Both the position numbers and the translations under genes were made by a program. Positions 1 to 7,288 of a stretch of 18,572 nucleotides of DNA are shown one piece after another. Origin of the DNA: Gallionellaceae bacterium (GTDB lineage Bacteria > Pseudomonadota > Gammaproteobacteria > Burkholderiales > Gallionellaceae). The number at the start of each line of letters is the position of its first letter. The first letter of the stretch is position 1. Below the pieces are notes generated by a model that was not told the DNA's origin, did not search any database, and was given only the letters and a program-made list of their open reading frames with translations. The DNA is taken from contig DMCN01000119.1 of the NCBI GenBank assembly GCA_003445795.1, forward strand, positions 203 through 18,774, in the 5' to 3' direction.

Positions 1-2107
1 CCTGCTTGCGGTCGGTGATGTCCATATAAATGCCGAGCACGCCGGTCGTCTCGCCCTGTGCATTCCGCAGCGGCACCTTGGAAGTGCTCAGCCAAATTTG
101 GTGGCCATCGGGTGTGGTCTGCGGCTCGTCGTAGAATCCTTTGGCGGCACCGGACTCGATCACGCGCCGGTCGTCAGCGCGATACAGCTCCGCCTGCTCC
201 TTCCAGCCCATCTGGAAATCGTCCTTGCCGATCACTTCATCCGGGCTGCTCACGCCCGCGTCCCGCGCGAAAAGCGGATTGCAGCCCAGGTAACGAAGCT
301 CGCTATCCTTCCAGAAGATGCGCATCGGCGCGGCATCGATGATGGTCTTGAGCAGGTTGCGCGATTCGTCCAGTTCGTCCAGCGCCTGCTTGCGCAACGC
401 CTCGCGTTCGAAGTTGTGCAGCGCGAAATCGATATCCATCGCCATCTCCAGCAACAGCCTGCGTGCAGGTTCGTCGAACGCGCCGGTCTCCTCGGCATAC
501 ATGTTGAACGATCCGATGACTTTTCCGTTGCGATGCAGCGGCAAGGTTGCCGATGAGCCCCAGCCGTACTGGGCACCATGATCGTGCCAGATCGCGGTAA
601 GGGGATCGTTGGGGAAATCCTGGCACCAGAACGGCTGGTTCTGGCTGATTGCGATAGCGGTCGGGCCGTACATCACCGGCTCGTCGATATGCAGCGGCAC
701 CTGCAGCCCTTCCAGATATTCGACACCGCTGCCGTGGGAAGCGACCGGTCTGAGCTCCCTGCTCTGCTCGTCCACCATCCCGATCCAGGCCATCTTCATC
801 CCGCCAAACTCCACCACATCGCGGCAGATGACCGGCAACAATTCATCGATGTCGCTGCTGCGCACGATGGCCTCGTTGCAGCGGCTCAACGCGGAATACA
901 GCCTGGAAAGGCGCTGCACTTCGCGTTCGTTGTTCTTGCGCTCGGTGATGTCGCGTGAAAGCACGATGAAGCGCAGCCCCTGACCATTTTCGGCCGGCTT
1001 GCGCGCGACGGAAAGCTCGAACCACTTCTTCCCCTGCGGCAATTGCAAGGCGATCTGTCGCCCCCAGGAGCCGCCCTTGTCCTTTGCCTCGCGCAATGCC
1101 GCCATCACCTCAGTCGCCACATCCGCCGGCATCACCTCGTCCACCGTTCTGCCCAGGAATACCCCGGCCGGTGCTGCCAGCAGATCGGTGTGCGGCGAAT
1201 GGTAGTCGAGGTAGCGGCCATCCTGATCCATTTCGAACAACAGGTCGGGGATCGCATCCAGCGTCGCCTTCAGCTTGCCCTGCGATTCGCTCAACTGGCG
1301 GTAGGGGTTCGCCACCGTGGTGACGAAGATCGCCCGGTAGATGAACAGATAGGAGACCGCCTTGTACACATGGCCCAGCAGGTTGTAGATGTCGGTGACA
1401 TCCGCATAGAGCGTGAACAAAAACTCGCTCAGGGCCATCGAAAGCACCGCGCCGAACAGGGCTGCCGCATTGAACGGCAGCACATCGCGCATTCGCCGCC
1501 AAAGCACGACTGCAGCAGCAATAGAGATCGCGATGATCGCGTATTCGGAAGCCACCTTGAACGGGGTGAGACCTTCACCGGGCACAAAGGTGCGCGGCAG
1601 CACGTCGGCATGGAACAGGAGCAACCAATGGGTGAATGCCGTGAGGGCAAGGACTGCGGCAAGCAGGATGTAGCGGGTCCCGGCAGACAGGAACGGTCGC
1701 CAGGGCACGATGGCGACGACCAGCAGGGTGACAGCAACCAGCAAGCGGCCCATCAGCCAGAAATTGATTGCCTTCTCCGGGCTGCTCGGCGTCACGAAAT
1801 CCGGCATCCCGTTGAAGGAGATGGTGTGCGAGAAATCGATCAGCGCGACACCGATGAACACGCAGCCGAGCAGCACGATATTGCCCGGCAACTTGTCGCT
1901 GTAGGCGTTCCAGCTCACCGCAAAAACCAGAACCGCGATGACGATCGCCACCATCTCCAGAAATATGTGCAGCGGCAGATAGCCGGCGATCCCGCGCGCC
2001 TCCGGGAATACCGGCAGCAACCAGGCCAGCGCGATCCCGCATACCAGCAGGGCGATGAAGACGAGCGCCCTCTTCAATTCGTGGTGGTGGCTGGAATGTA
2101 TTCTCAA
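1..2107 (-). CDS. MASE3-PAS-GAF-PAS membrane sensor protein (3' part cut by window edge)
   Basis: The frame is open from position 2107 to the window edge, giving 702 codons. Residues ~10-265 form a multi-helix membrane region with MASE3-type text (LHIFLEM, GVALIDFSHTISFNGMPDF, KAINFWLMGRL). A PAS/PAC domain follows at ~278-388 (DAIPDLLFEMD, ending SRDITERK), then a GAF-like domain at ~405-568 (MAWIGMVDE, LPLHRNGKVIGSFNMYA), then a second PAS at ~582-700 (DAAPMRIFWKD, ending GIYMDITDRK). MASE3 proteins usually end in GGDEF, EAL or histidine-kinase domains, so a cyclic-di-GMP or phosphorelay output is likely, but it lies outside the window. The start is inferred to be TTG at 2107-2105: an in-frame TAA lies ten codons upstream, no ATG or GTG falls between, and GGGAAGAA (2120-2113) is well placed as a ribosome binding site. 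The gene is divergent from the barrel gene at 2290. Domain calls are firm; the output is unknown. Confidence 0.88.
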   Translation of the reverse strand, partial: MRIHSSHHHELKRALVFIALLVCGIALAWLLPVFPEARGIAGYLPLHIFLEMVAIVIAVLVFAVSWNAYSDKLPGNIVLLGCVFIGVALIDFSHTISFNGMPDFVTPSSPEKAINFWLMGRLLVAVTLLVVAIVPWRPFLSAGTRYILLAAVLALTAFTHWLLLFHADVLPRTFVPGEGLTPFKVASEYAIIAISIAAAVVLWRRMRDVLPFNAAALFGAVLSMALSEFLFTLYADVTDIYNLLGHVYKAVSYLFIYRAIFVTTVANPYRQLSESQGKLKATLDAIPDLLFEMDQDGRYLDYHSPHTDLLAAPAGVFLGRTVDEVMPADVATEVMAALREAKDKGGSWGRQIALQLPQGKKWFELSVARKPAENGQGLRFIVLSRDITERKNNEREVQRLSRLYSALSRCNEAIVRSSDIDELLPVICRDVVEFGGMKMAWIGMVDEQSRELRPVASHGSGVEYLEGLQVPLHIDEPVMYGPTAIAISQNQPFWCQDFPNDPLTAIWHDHGAQYGWGSSATLPLHRNGKVIGSFNMYAEETGAFDEPARRLLLEMAMDIDFALHNFEREALRKQALDELDESRNLLKTIIDAAPMRIFWKDSELRYLGCNPLFARDAGVSSPDEVIGKDDFQMGWKEQAELYRADDRRVIESGAAKGFYDEPQTTPDGHQIWLSTSKVPLRNAQGETTGVLGIYMDITDRKQ

Positions 2108-2210
2108 GTCGCTTCTTCCCGAATGGTTCTTGTTGTTTTAGCTGCCTCCCTTAAGCATAGCACCGTCGCGGGCACGAACATATCCCACCGCAAAATCCAT
2201 CCAGTCGGCG

Positions 2211-2240
2211 TTGACACTCCGCAACCAACCCACCTAGAGT
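2211..2240 (+). promoter_or_regulatory. Putative sigma-70 promoter of the 2290 gene
   Basis: A perfect TTGACA (2211-2216) is followed after 18 bp by TAGAGT (2235-2240), which keeps three or four of the -10 consensus bases. It sits 50 bp upstream of the GTG start at 2290, in the divergent gap with the MASE3 sensor gene. The -35 is strong and the -10 weak, so this is a plausible but unproven promoter. Confidence 0.45.
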
Positions 2241-2289
2241 TCAGGCCGCCCGCATCACCGGCGCATACACCAACCAAGGAGCCCCCAGG

Positions 2290-2961
2290 GTGAACGTGAA
2301 TCGAACCGGCAGCCCGCTCGCCCTCCTCATCCTGATCGCCGTCATATCGCCCGGCGGCCATGCGGCCGGCTTCGACAACTCGTTCGAGACCGTGCGCCCC
2401 TACTCCCCGCTGAACAAGGACGAAGGCTTTCACTTCCTGGTGCGCGAGGGCATCACCGGCGGCGGCGACGGCATCTCCAACATCACCTTCGAGGACGGCA
2501 GCAAACGCGAGGTCAGCGCGGGCGGCATCACCCAGATCGGCATGGGCACGCGTTATCAGGCCGGCTTCCTCTCGCTCGCCCTCAGCGTCAACTACCACTA
2601 CGACTACGACCATTACAACAACGACGATGCCTCGTTCCGCCGCGTCCCGCTCGAAGCGATCGCCTATATCGAGGTGCCCGGCAACGTGCGCCTCGGCGGC
2701 GGCATGCGTTACTCCTACTCGGCCAGGGCGACCTCCACCATCAACGGCGTGAGCGAGAAGATCAACTTCAAGAACACCCGCGGCAGCGTGGTCGAGATCG
2801 GCTACCACGTCCGCCCCTACGGCTGGGTCGACCTGCGATACGTGAAGGAGACCTATGAGGTCGAGTCCTATACCAGCTCGGCCACCACACCTCCGGCGCA
2901 AGCGCCCACCACCCCCTACAATGGTTCGCACGTCGGCATCTTCGTCACCTTCGAGAACTGA
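2290..2961 (+). CDS. Small outer-membrane beta-barrel protein
   Basis: The product has 223 residues and starts at GTG; AAGGAG at 2276-2281, eight bases upstream, supports this start. Residues 1-26 form a signal peptide (hydrophobic LALLILIAVIS, cleavage after GHAA). The rest alternates short polar and aromatic stretches typical of outer-membrane strands: GGITQIGMGTRY, LSLALSVNYHYDYDHY, VRLGGGMRYSYSA, GSVVEIGYHVRPYGWVDLRYVKETYEV and a final HVGIFVTFEN. Length and strand pattern fit an 8-to-10-stranded barrel of the OmpW/OmpX size class. I cannot assign it to a named family, and the last residue is Asn rather than the usual Phe. Function is unknown. No terminator is evident downstream. Confidence 0.8.
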   Translation: MNVNRTGSPLALLILIAVISPGGHAAGFDNSFETVRPYSPLNKDEGFHFLVREGITGGGDGISNITFEDGSKREVSAGGITQIGMGTRYQAGFLSLALSVNYHYDYDHYNNDDASFRRVPLEAIAYIEVPGNVRLGGGMRYSYSARATSTINGVSEKINFKNTRGSVVEIGYHVRPYGWVDLRYVKETYEVESYTSSATTPPAQAPTTPYNGSHVGIFVTFEN

Positions 2962-3307
2962 ATCCGCCGCCTCAAGGCTGTGCGCGCATACCCCTCACAT
3001 CATCATTGACATCCCCCGACCAACTCCCATAAAGTTCGCCCCACTTGCAGATTCGCCACACGCACAGCGCACCGCATGCACGGTGCCCGGCTCACGGCGG
3101 AATCCCCAGAACAGGATGGCTGGCGCAAGACGAGATTCCCGCAACGACGGGGGCTTGTTTGCAGCACGACTTGTTCATCGAAGGGGAAACAATTGATCGC
3201 AAGACTCACCAGTCCTGTTTTTCGCGGGCCAGATAAACGCCCGTCTCGTTAGGCACGCCCGCAAAAAAACTCAACGCCAAACACTCACAAAACCAAAGGG
3301 AGTCACC
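2962..3307. other. 346-bp intergenic region, no convincing gene
   Basis: No ORF here has both a good start and protein-like composition. A TTGACA-based promoter candidate lies at 3006-3035. Short hairpin potential exists in GACT/AGTC followed by a T run near 3201-3222, and in GCGGGC with two later GCCCG copies between about 3223 and 3270. A 19-codon TTG-started ORF at 3193-3252 is preceded by AAGGGG, but nothing else supports it. If the promoter is real, the mRNA of the 3308 gene would carry a leader of about 270 nt. Confidence 0.5.
3006..3035 (+). promoter_or_regulatory. Putative sigma-70 promoter
   Basis: TTGACA (3006-3011) is a perfect -35. Two weak -10 options follow: CATAAA (3028-3033, 16-bp spacer) or TAAAGT (3030-3035, 18-bp spacer). 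It would drive the 3308-4899 gene group with a long leader. It resembles the 2211 promoter in having a perfect -35 and a poor -10. Confidence 0.35.
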
Positions 3308-3583
3308 ATGAAAAAGCAAATCATCAACGTTTCGCCGCTCCAGACAGCCAAAGTCTTCGGCGTACTCTACTTTTTGCTGAGCCTGCCGCTAATCGCCATG
3401 ATGGCCGTCATGTTTTCCTTTTCAAACAATCCTCCCCCTTCCATGCTCGTACTGGTCATCATTCCGTTCATGTACACCATCTTCGGATTCATCTTCACCG
3501 TGATCGCCGCCTGGATCTACAACCTCGCCGCAAGCTGGGTGGGCGGCATCGAGTACACATCGACTTCGGTCGAGGGCGACTGA
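3308..3583 (+). CDS. Small two-helix membrane protein (DUF3566-like)
   Basis: The product has 91 residues, and AAAGGGAG lies just upstream of the ATG. Two hydrophobic helices are visible, at ~17-40 (FGVLYFLLSLPLIAMMAVMF) and ~45-72 (MLVLVIIPFMYTIFGFIFTVIAAW). The conserved-looking end IYNLAASWVGGIE is the signature I associate with DUF3566-type transmembrane proteins. It should sit in the inner membrane. Its function is unknown. The phospholipase gene begins 6 bp after the stop, so the two are probably co-transcribed. Confidence 0.75.
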   Translation: MKKQIINVSPLQTAKVFGVLYFLLSLPLIAMMAVMFSFSNNPPPSMLVLVIIPFMYTIFGFIFTVIAAWIYNLAASWVGGIEYTSTSVEGD

Positions 3584-3589
3584 ATCCGC

Positions 3590-4615
3590 ATGGGCAACCG
3601 CATCTCGGCAGCACGCTGTCGCCATTCCGGTGCGATTGCCGCATTGCTGCTCACCCTACCCCTTGCCGCCCATGCCAGCGACGATCTGCGGGCGTGCATG
3701 GAACTTCAGGGCAAAGCCCCCTCCGAACAAGTGCTCGAATGCTACAGCCGTGCAGCACAGCGACAGCTCGACGAGCGCGATGCGGAAAAGCCCCCTGCGC
3801 CGCCCGCGAAGACCTACACCAGATCACTGGCCGAACAGTGGACGCCGACGGATGAGCGCCTGCACGGCTACAAGCAGATCTACTATCTCTTCTACTCCCA
3901 TTCATCCCGCCCCAACGACACACCCACCAGCCCCAACCCCAGCAACCAGGTGCCACCCTCTTACGCGCTGGACAAGGACGAGATGAAGTTCCAGATCAGC
4001 GTGAAGGGCCACATGATGGGCGAGGACAGGACCACGCTCTGGTTCGGCTACACGCAACTATCGTTCTGGCAATTCTACGACTGGGAACACTCGCAACCCT
4101 TCCGCGAGAACAACTTCGAACCCGAACTCATCCTCTCGCACCGCCCGCAGGACTGGTCGCCCGCCCCGGGCTGGGCCACCGCCTTCATCAACACCGGCGT
4201 CGTGCACCACTCGAACGGCCAGGTGCTCCCGCGCTCGCGCGGCTGGAACCGCATCTACGTGCAGGCCGGCCTGGAGCGCGACTTCGGCGACGGACGCAAA
4301 CTCGCCATGCTGCCGCGCCTGTGGAAGCGATTGGGCAGCGGCGGTACCGACGACGACAACCCTGACATCGAACACTACCTCGGCCACGGCGACCTCGAAC
4401 TGCGCTACCAGCACAATGACAAAACCATCCTCACCGCCCTGCTGCGCATCCGCTCCGTGCAACTCGACCTCGCCCTGTCGTCCAAACTGCTGACGTCCAT
4501 GCTCCACAGCACCAACCTGCACCTGCAATACTTCAACGGCTACGGCGAAAGCCTCATCGACTACAATCAGCGCCACCACACGCTGGGCATCGGCATCTCG
4601 ATGCCGTTCGAGTAG
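3590..4615 (+). CDS. pldA: Outer-membrane phospholipase A (OMPLA)
   Basis: The product has 341 residues and hydrolyses acyl chains of phospholipids that reach the outer leaflet of the outer membrane; it is normally activated by calcium-dependent dimerisation. A signal peptide covers residues 1-29 (ends AAHA). The active-site block is clear: HHSNG with H206 and S208, and SRGWNR with N220. The 14-residue His-Asn spacing matches H142/S144/N156 of the Escherichia coli enzyme, and S216 corresponds to its calcium-site S152. Other OMPLA landmarks are YTQLSFWQ (154-161), PFRENNFEPEL (170-180), DDNPDIEHYLGHGDLEL and GYGESLIDYN (317-326). A Cys-containing pre-barrel segment (residues ~30-95) makes it longer than the E. 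coli protein. The start follows the previous stop by 6 bp and has only a weak ribosome site. Confidence 0.95.
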   Translation: MGNRISAARCRHSGAIAALLLTLPLAAHASDDLRACMELQGKAPSEQVLECYSRAAQRQLDERDAEKPPAPPAKTYTRSLAEQWTPTDERLHGYKQIYYLFYSHSSRPNDTPTSPNPSNQVPPSYALDKDEMKFQISVKGHMMGEDRTTLWFGYTQLSFWQFYDWEHSQPFRENNFEPELILSHRPQDWSPAPGWATAFINTGVVHHSNGQVLPRSRGWNRIYVQAGLERDFGDGRKLAMLPRLWKRLGSGGTDDDNPDIEHYLGHGDLELRYQHNDKTILTALLRIRSVQLDLALSSKLLTSMLHSTNLHLQYFNGYGESLIDYNQRHHTLGIGISMPFE

Positions 4616-4635
4616 CGAAAAAAAGGGAACCGGCC

Positions 4636-4899
4636 ATGGAAATGAAGAAGATCAACTCCGGCAAACTGCGCGCCATCGGCTACGACGCGCGACTGCGCAT
4701 CCTGCAAGTACAGCTCGACAACGGCGACACGCTGCAATACAGCGGCGTGGGTGACGACCTCTGGCGCAGACTCAGCAGCTCCGGGGCAGCGTGGAGCTTC
4801 TATCGGGACAACATCGATGAGGAATTCACGGTGAAGAAAGTTTCGGCGAATGCGCCGGATGGGAAGAATCCGCTGGATGAGTTGTTTGGGCAGAAATGA
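4636..4899 (+). CDS. KTSC-domain protein
   Basis: The product has 87 residues and is probably cytoplasmic, with no signal or membrane segment. Residues ~6-68 match the KTSC pattern: a short polar start, AIGYDARLRILQVQLDNGDTLQYSGV, then a helix and SFYRDNIDEEFTVKKV. The domain is named for conserved Lys/Thr/Ser/Cys residues and occurs alone or fused to RNA-related enzymes; its role is not established. AGGGAA (4623-4628) at 7-bp spacing selects the ATG at 4636 over the in-frame ATG two codons later. It lies 20 bp after pldA and is likely the last gene of that transcript. Confidence 0.82.
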   Translation: MEMKKINSGKLRAIGYDARLRILQVQLDNGDTLQYSGVGDDLWRRLSSSGAAWSFYRDNIDEEFTVKKVSANAPDGKNPLDELFGQK

Positions 4900-4940
4900 T
4901 TGGGGGCGCTACCATTGGCTAAAGTCTGCTATCGGCTGCG

Positions 4941-4959
4941 GTTAATAGCAGTCATTAAC
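4941..4959. promoter_or_regulatory. Inverted repeat, candidate operator upstream of the rhodanese gene
   Basis: GTTAAT and ATTAAC form a perfect 6-bp inverted repeat with a 7-bp spacer, and its centre also fits the loose T-N11-A pattern used by LysR-type regulators. It lies about 85 bp upstream of the ATG at 5043, in the most AT-rich stretch nearby. No regulator gene is adjacent, so the assignment is speculative. Confidence 0.3.
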
Positions 4960-5042
4960 AGGCCACCCAATTCAATCAAAATATTAGCGCCTAGCATCTC
5001 TGGCGAACAATTAAGCGAATATCCTTTGCAACCGAAATCACC

Positions 5043-5618
5043 ATGACCAACTACAACATCTTCCCCGGCCTGCCCGAAGTCGAAGCTCTCCACCTTGGCA
5101 AACTGGTGGCGATACGACGCGAATCCGATCCCGCAGCCACGATCCGCCCCGACTACGCCCCCACCGCGCGCAAATGTCCGCCCTATTGCATCCAGCCGAT
5201 GCAACTGGCTGCGGGGGTGGAAACCTTCGGCGAGTTGGAGGTGTTGGACTATCTGAAGCGCATACGTCTGGGTGATGACAGCCTGCTTGTGGTCGATTCG
5301 CGCACGCCGGACTGGTATGCGAAAGGCACCATCCCCGGCGCGATCAACATTCCCTATGCGCAGAACATGGCGGGCCAGGCGACCGACCTGCCCGGCGTGA
5401 AGAAGATGCTAGGCGATCTGTTCGGCGCGAAAGAGGCTGCGGGCACATTCGATTTCAGCACTGCGCGCACGCTCGCCATTTTCTGCAACGGCCCGTGGTG
5501 CGGTCAGACGCCGAACTACATCCGCACCCTGCTCGCGCTCGGCTATCCCGCTGCCAAACTGAAATGGTATCGTGGCGGCATGCAGGACTGGTGCTCGCTG
5601 GGGCTCAGCGTCATCTGA
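5043..5618 (+). CDS. Rhodanese-like domain protein with N-terminal Cys motif
   Basis: The product has 191 residues. The rhodanese fold covers ~60-188: VVDSRTPDWYAKGTIPGAINIPY (83-105) is the CH2A-like segment, and IFCNGPWCGQ (147-155) holds the active-site loop, with C148 at the catalytic position and a second Cys, C153, in the loop. KWYRGGMQDW (174-183) is the usual closing motif. Upstream of the fold lies an unusual segment, RPDYAPTARKCPPYCIQPM, with C45-x3-C49. Rhodanese-type proteins move sulfane sulfur or act in redox signalling; the substrate cannot be read from sequence. There is no signal peptide. The TPR gene starts 27 bp downstream, so the two are likely one operon. The ribosome site is weak. 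Confidence 0.88.
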   Translation: MTNYNIFPGLPEVEALHLGKLVAIRRESDPAATIRPDYAPTARKCPPYCIQPMQLAAGVETFGELEVLDYLKRIRLGDDSLLVVDSRTPDWYAKGTIPGAINIPYAQNMAGQATDLPGVKKMLGDLFGAKEAAGTFDFSTARTLAIFCNGPWCGQTPNYIRTLLALGYPAAKLKWYRGGMQDWCSLGLSVI

Positions 5619-5645
5619 TCACGACCGACGATCAAGGAGTGCAAC

Positions 5646-6752
5646 ATGGCCGAATATCTGTTCACCGCGCAGACCCAATCGGGCAAGGAACTGGCGGATA
5701 GCATCGATGCCGCAAGTGCGGCGGCAGCGCGCGAGCAATTGCAGGCGATGGGCTTGCGCGAAATCGTGGTACACACAGACGATTTCGCGGCGCGGATGTA
5801 CGGCAAGAATCTGGTCGACCCCGTGTTCGATCTCGACCCGGCCCTGATGCTCAGGATGCAGAAGCGCGGCGGCATGAAGAATCTCTTGCTGGATATCCTT
5901 AAGGGTAACGGGTGGCTACTCCTCGCACTGCTGAGCTGGAACGCCTATTCCCTTTACAGCGACGACCTGAACCTGTGGGACGGGATCGGCTTCGGCACCA
6001 CCGCGCTGGTGCTGCTGGTGATCATCGTGTTCGCCATCCCTGCGCTGCTGTTCGAATCCATCCTGCAAGCGCAGCTCTGGGCGCGCTGGAAGGATGCCAT
6101 GCGCTTGACCGCACTGTTGCGCATGGTCAGGCACAGTGTGCGCATCGCATCGCACATGCTGGACTACTACCAGGCCAAGAATCTGATCGGTCTGGACCGT
6201 GTGGAAGAAGGTCTGGCGCTGTTCGCCCGCAATCGCGGTCGGACGGATTGCCCCGATATGCTGTGGCTGAGTTTGCAGGCGTCGCTGCTCGATGAGGCGA
6301 AGCGCCGCGACGAAGCGGGCGAACTGATGCGGCAACTGACGGTGGAGATGCCGGACAGCGCGCAGGTCTGGCTCGATCTCGCGCTCAACCGCGCCTTGTA
6401 TGGCGACCTCGACACGGCGAAGCAGGCGATAGAACAAGCGGAGCAGCGGGAATTGAGCCCGGTCATGGCGAGTGTGGTGCCTTTCGTACGTGGCGAGATC
6501 GCACTGCGCGAAGGCCGCTACGAGGAAGCGGCGGCGCTGTACAGCGAGGCGCTGGTCGCGCTCTCACCTTACCTGTCGCAGACCGCCTTGCATCCCCTAT
6601 TCATCGGCATCGAAGCGCGCTATGCCGTGGCGCTGGCACGCTGCGGCAAGATGGATGCCGCTCGGCAGGCTTGGGATATCGCCGAGCCGATTCTGTCCGT
6701 GCATGGCGAACAGCGCTATCTGGATGATTGGGCTGCGGCGACGAAGGGCTGA
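5646..6752 (+). CDS. Membrane-anchored TPR-repeat protein
   Basis: The product has 368 residues with an excellent AAGGAG at 5634-5639. Residues 1-42 (EYLFTAQTQSGKELADSIDA, then AREQLQAMGL) read like the short N-terminal segment of type II secretion GspF proteins, but the GspF membrane core is absent. Two transmembrane helices follow at ~88-104 and ~114-136. From ~165 to the end the protein is a helical solenoid with TPR-like units (LGLDRVEEGLALFARN, AQVWLDLALNRALYGDLDTAKQAIEQA, GEIALREGRYEEAAALYSEAL, ARYAVALARCGKMDAARQAW). A scaffold or assembly role is the general expectation for TPR proteins. The partner is unknown, though the upstream rhodanese protein is an obvious candidate. Confidence 0.8.
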   Translation: MAEYLFTAQTQSGKELADSIDAASAAAAREQLQAMGLREIVVHTDDFAARMYGKNLVDPVFDLDPALMLRMQKRGGMKNLLLDILKGNGWLLLALLSWNAYSLYSDDLNLWDGIGFGTTALVLLVIIVFAIPALLFESILQAQLWARWKDAMRLTALLRMVRHSVRIASHMLDYYQAKNLIGLDRVEEGLALFARNRGRTDCPDMLWLSLQASLLDEAKRRDEAGELMRQLTVEMPDSAQVWLDLALNRALYGDLDTAKQAIEQAEQRELSPVMASVVPFVRGEIALREGRYEEAAALYSEALVALSPYLSQTALHPLFIGIEARYAVALARCGKMDAARQAWDIAEPILSVHGEQRYLDDWAAATKG

Positions 6753-6753
6753 T

Positions 6754-6769
6754 GTGCCTTGCGGGGCAC
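6754..6769. terminator. Weak hairpin after the TPR gene
   Basis: GTGCC and GGCAC pair around a short loop (six pairs including one T-G) directly after the TPR stop codon, followed only by TTTG. It may slow transcription between the convergent TPR and DUF4156-like genes, but it lacks a strong U tract. Confidence 0.25.
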
Positions 6770-6821
6770 TTTGAATGACCTGCCATTTCAATATTTATAA
6801 TGTCAGACAGGCCGCGAACCG

Positions 6822-7148
6822 TCAGGGGCGGCATTTGTAGAAGTCAAAAGTCCGCTTGCCGAGTTCCGGCGATTCTCCCTTCACGACCGTATCCGCACCG
6901 ATATCCACTGCTTTATTGCGCGCCATCTGATACATGTTGTCTTCCACCTCTTTGCCATCACGACCTTTGGCAAAGATGCTGATGATGATTCCACCCTTGG
7001 ATTGACAGCTGGCAACCTGGCTTGCATCCGCCAGTGATACCCGTTCCGATCCTTCGCGAACCCCGATGATTCTGCTGGCACATCCGTTCAATGCGGCGAT
7101 CAGCGGCACGATGGCAACGATAGCGATTATTCCGTTTGATATCTTCAT
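6822..7148 (-). CDS. DUF4156-like lipoprotein
   Basis: The product has 108 residues. AAGGAG lies six bases before the ATG. The signal peptide ends in a lipobox, LNGC, with lipidated C23; Ala at +2 predicts outer-membrane sorting. The mature part carries the pattern I associate with DUF4156 lipoproteins: VSLADASQVASC (C48), MARNKAVDIGADTVV and a terminal FDFYKC (C106), so the two late Cys could form a disulfide. Function is unknown. It is convergent with the TPR gene, 69 bp away. Confidence 0.78.
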   Translation of the reverse strand: MKISNGIIAIVAIVPLIAALNGCASRIIGVREGSERVSLADASQVASCQSKGGIIISIFAKGRDGKEVEDNMYQMARNKAVDIGADTVVKGESPELGKRTFDFYKCRP

Positions 7149-7243
7149 GGCAGGCTCCTTGTCTCTATCAGTGATTGTTGCTTCAAAGGGATCACGTCAC
7201 ACTCTAGCGCAAATTGCAGAACTATCGGATATAGGCCGCGAAT

Positions 7244-7272
7244 AAGAAAGGCGACCGCTGGTCGCCTTTCTT
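7244..7272. terminator. Strong hairpin terminator with GGCGACC core
   Basis: AAGAAAGGCGACC (7244-7256) and its exact complement (7260-7272) form a 13-bp perfect stem with a GCT loop. Read on the minus strand it follows the stop codon of the OB-fold gene (7289) and ends in a T-rich arm, so it is most likely that gene's terminator; the symmetry allows either direction. It shares its core with the hairpins at 8607, 9207 and 9465. Confidence 0.85.
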
Positions 7273-7288
7273 GCGTGCTTGCCCGTGC

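Noticed and set aside
1043..2293. 416-codon plus-strand open frame opposite the sensor gene
   Set aside because: The minus strand holds a clean MASE3-PAS-GAF-PAS protein over the same bases; the plus-strand translation is Gln/Arg/His-rich and unlike a protein family.
2104..2931. 275-codon minus-strand open frame over the barrel gene
   Set aside because: The translation is Gly/Val/Asp low complexity, and the opposite strand has a signal peptide, a ribosome site and barrel strands.
3090..3155. Possible decayed copy of the nnrD repeat (GGAATCCC and GATTCCCG fragments)
   Set aside because: The arms do not pair over a useful length and share too few bases with the 13740 element.
3045..3236. Possible cyclic-di-GMP (GEMM-like) riboswitch suggested by CACGCACAGCGCACC-type text
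   Set aside because: The later conserved blocks of the GEMM motif (GACGCAAAGCC and the tetraloop-receptor arm) are not present in order.
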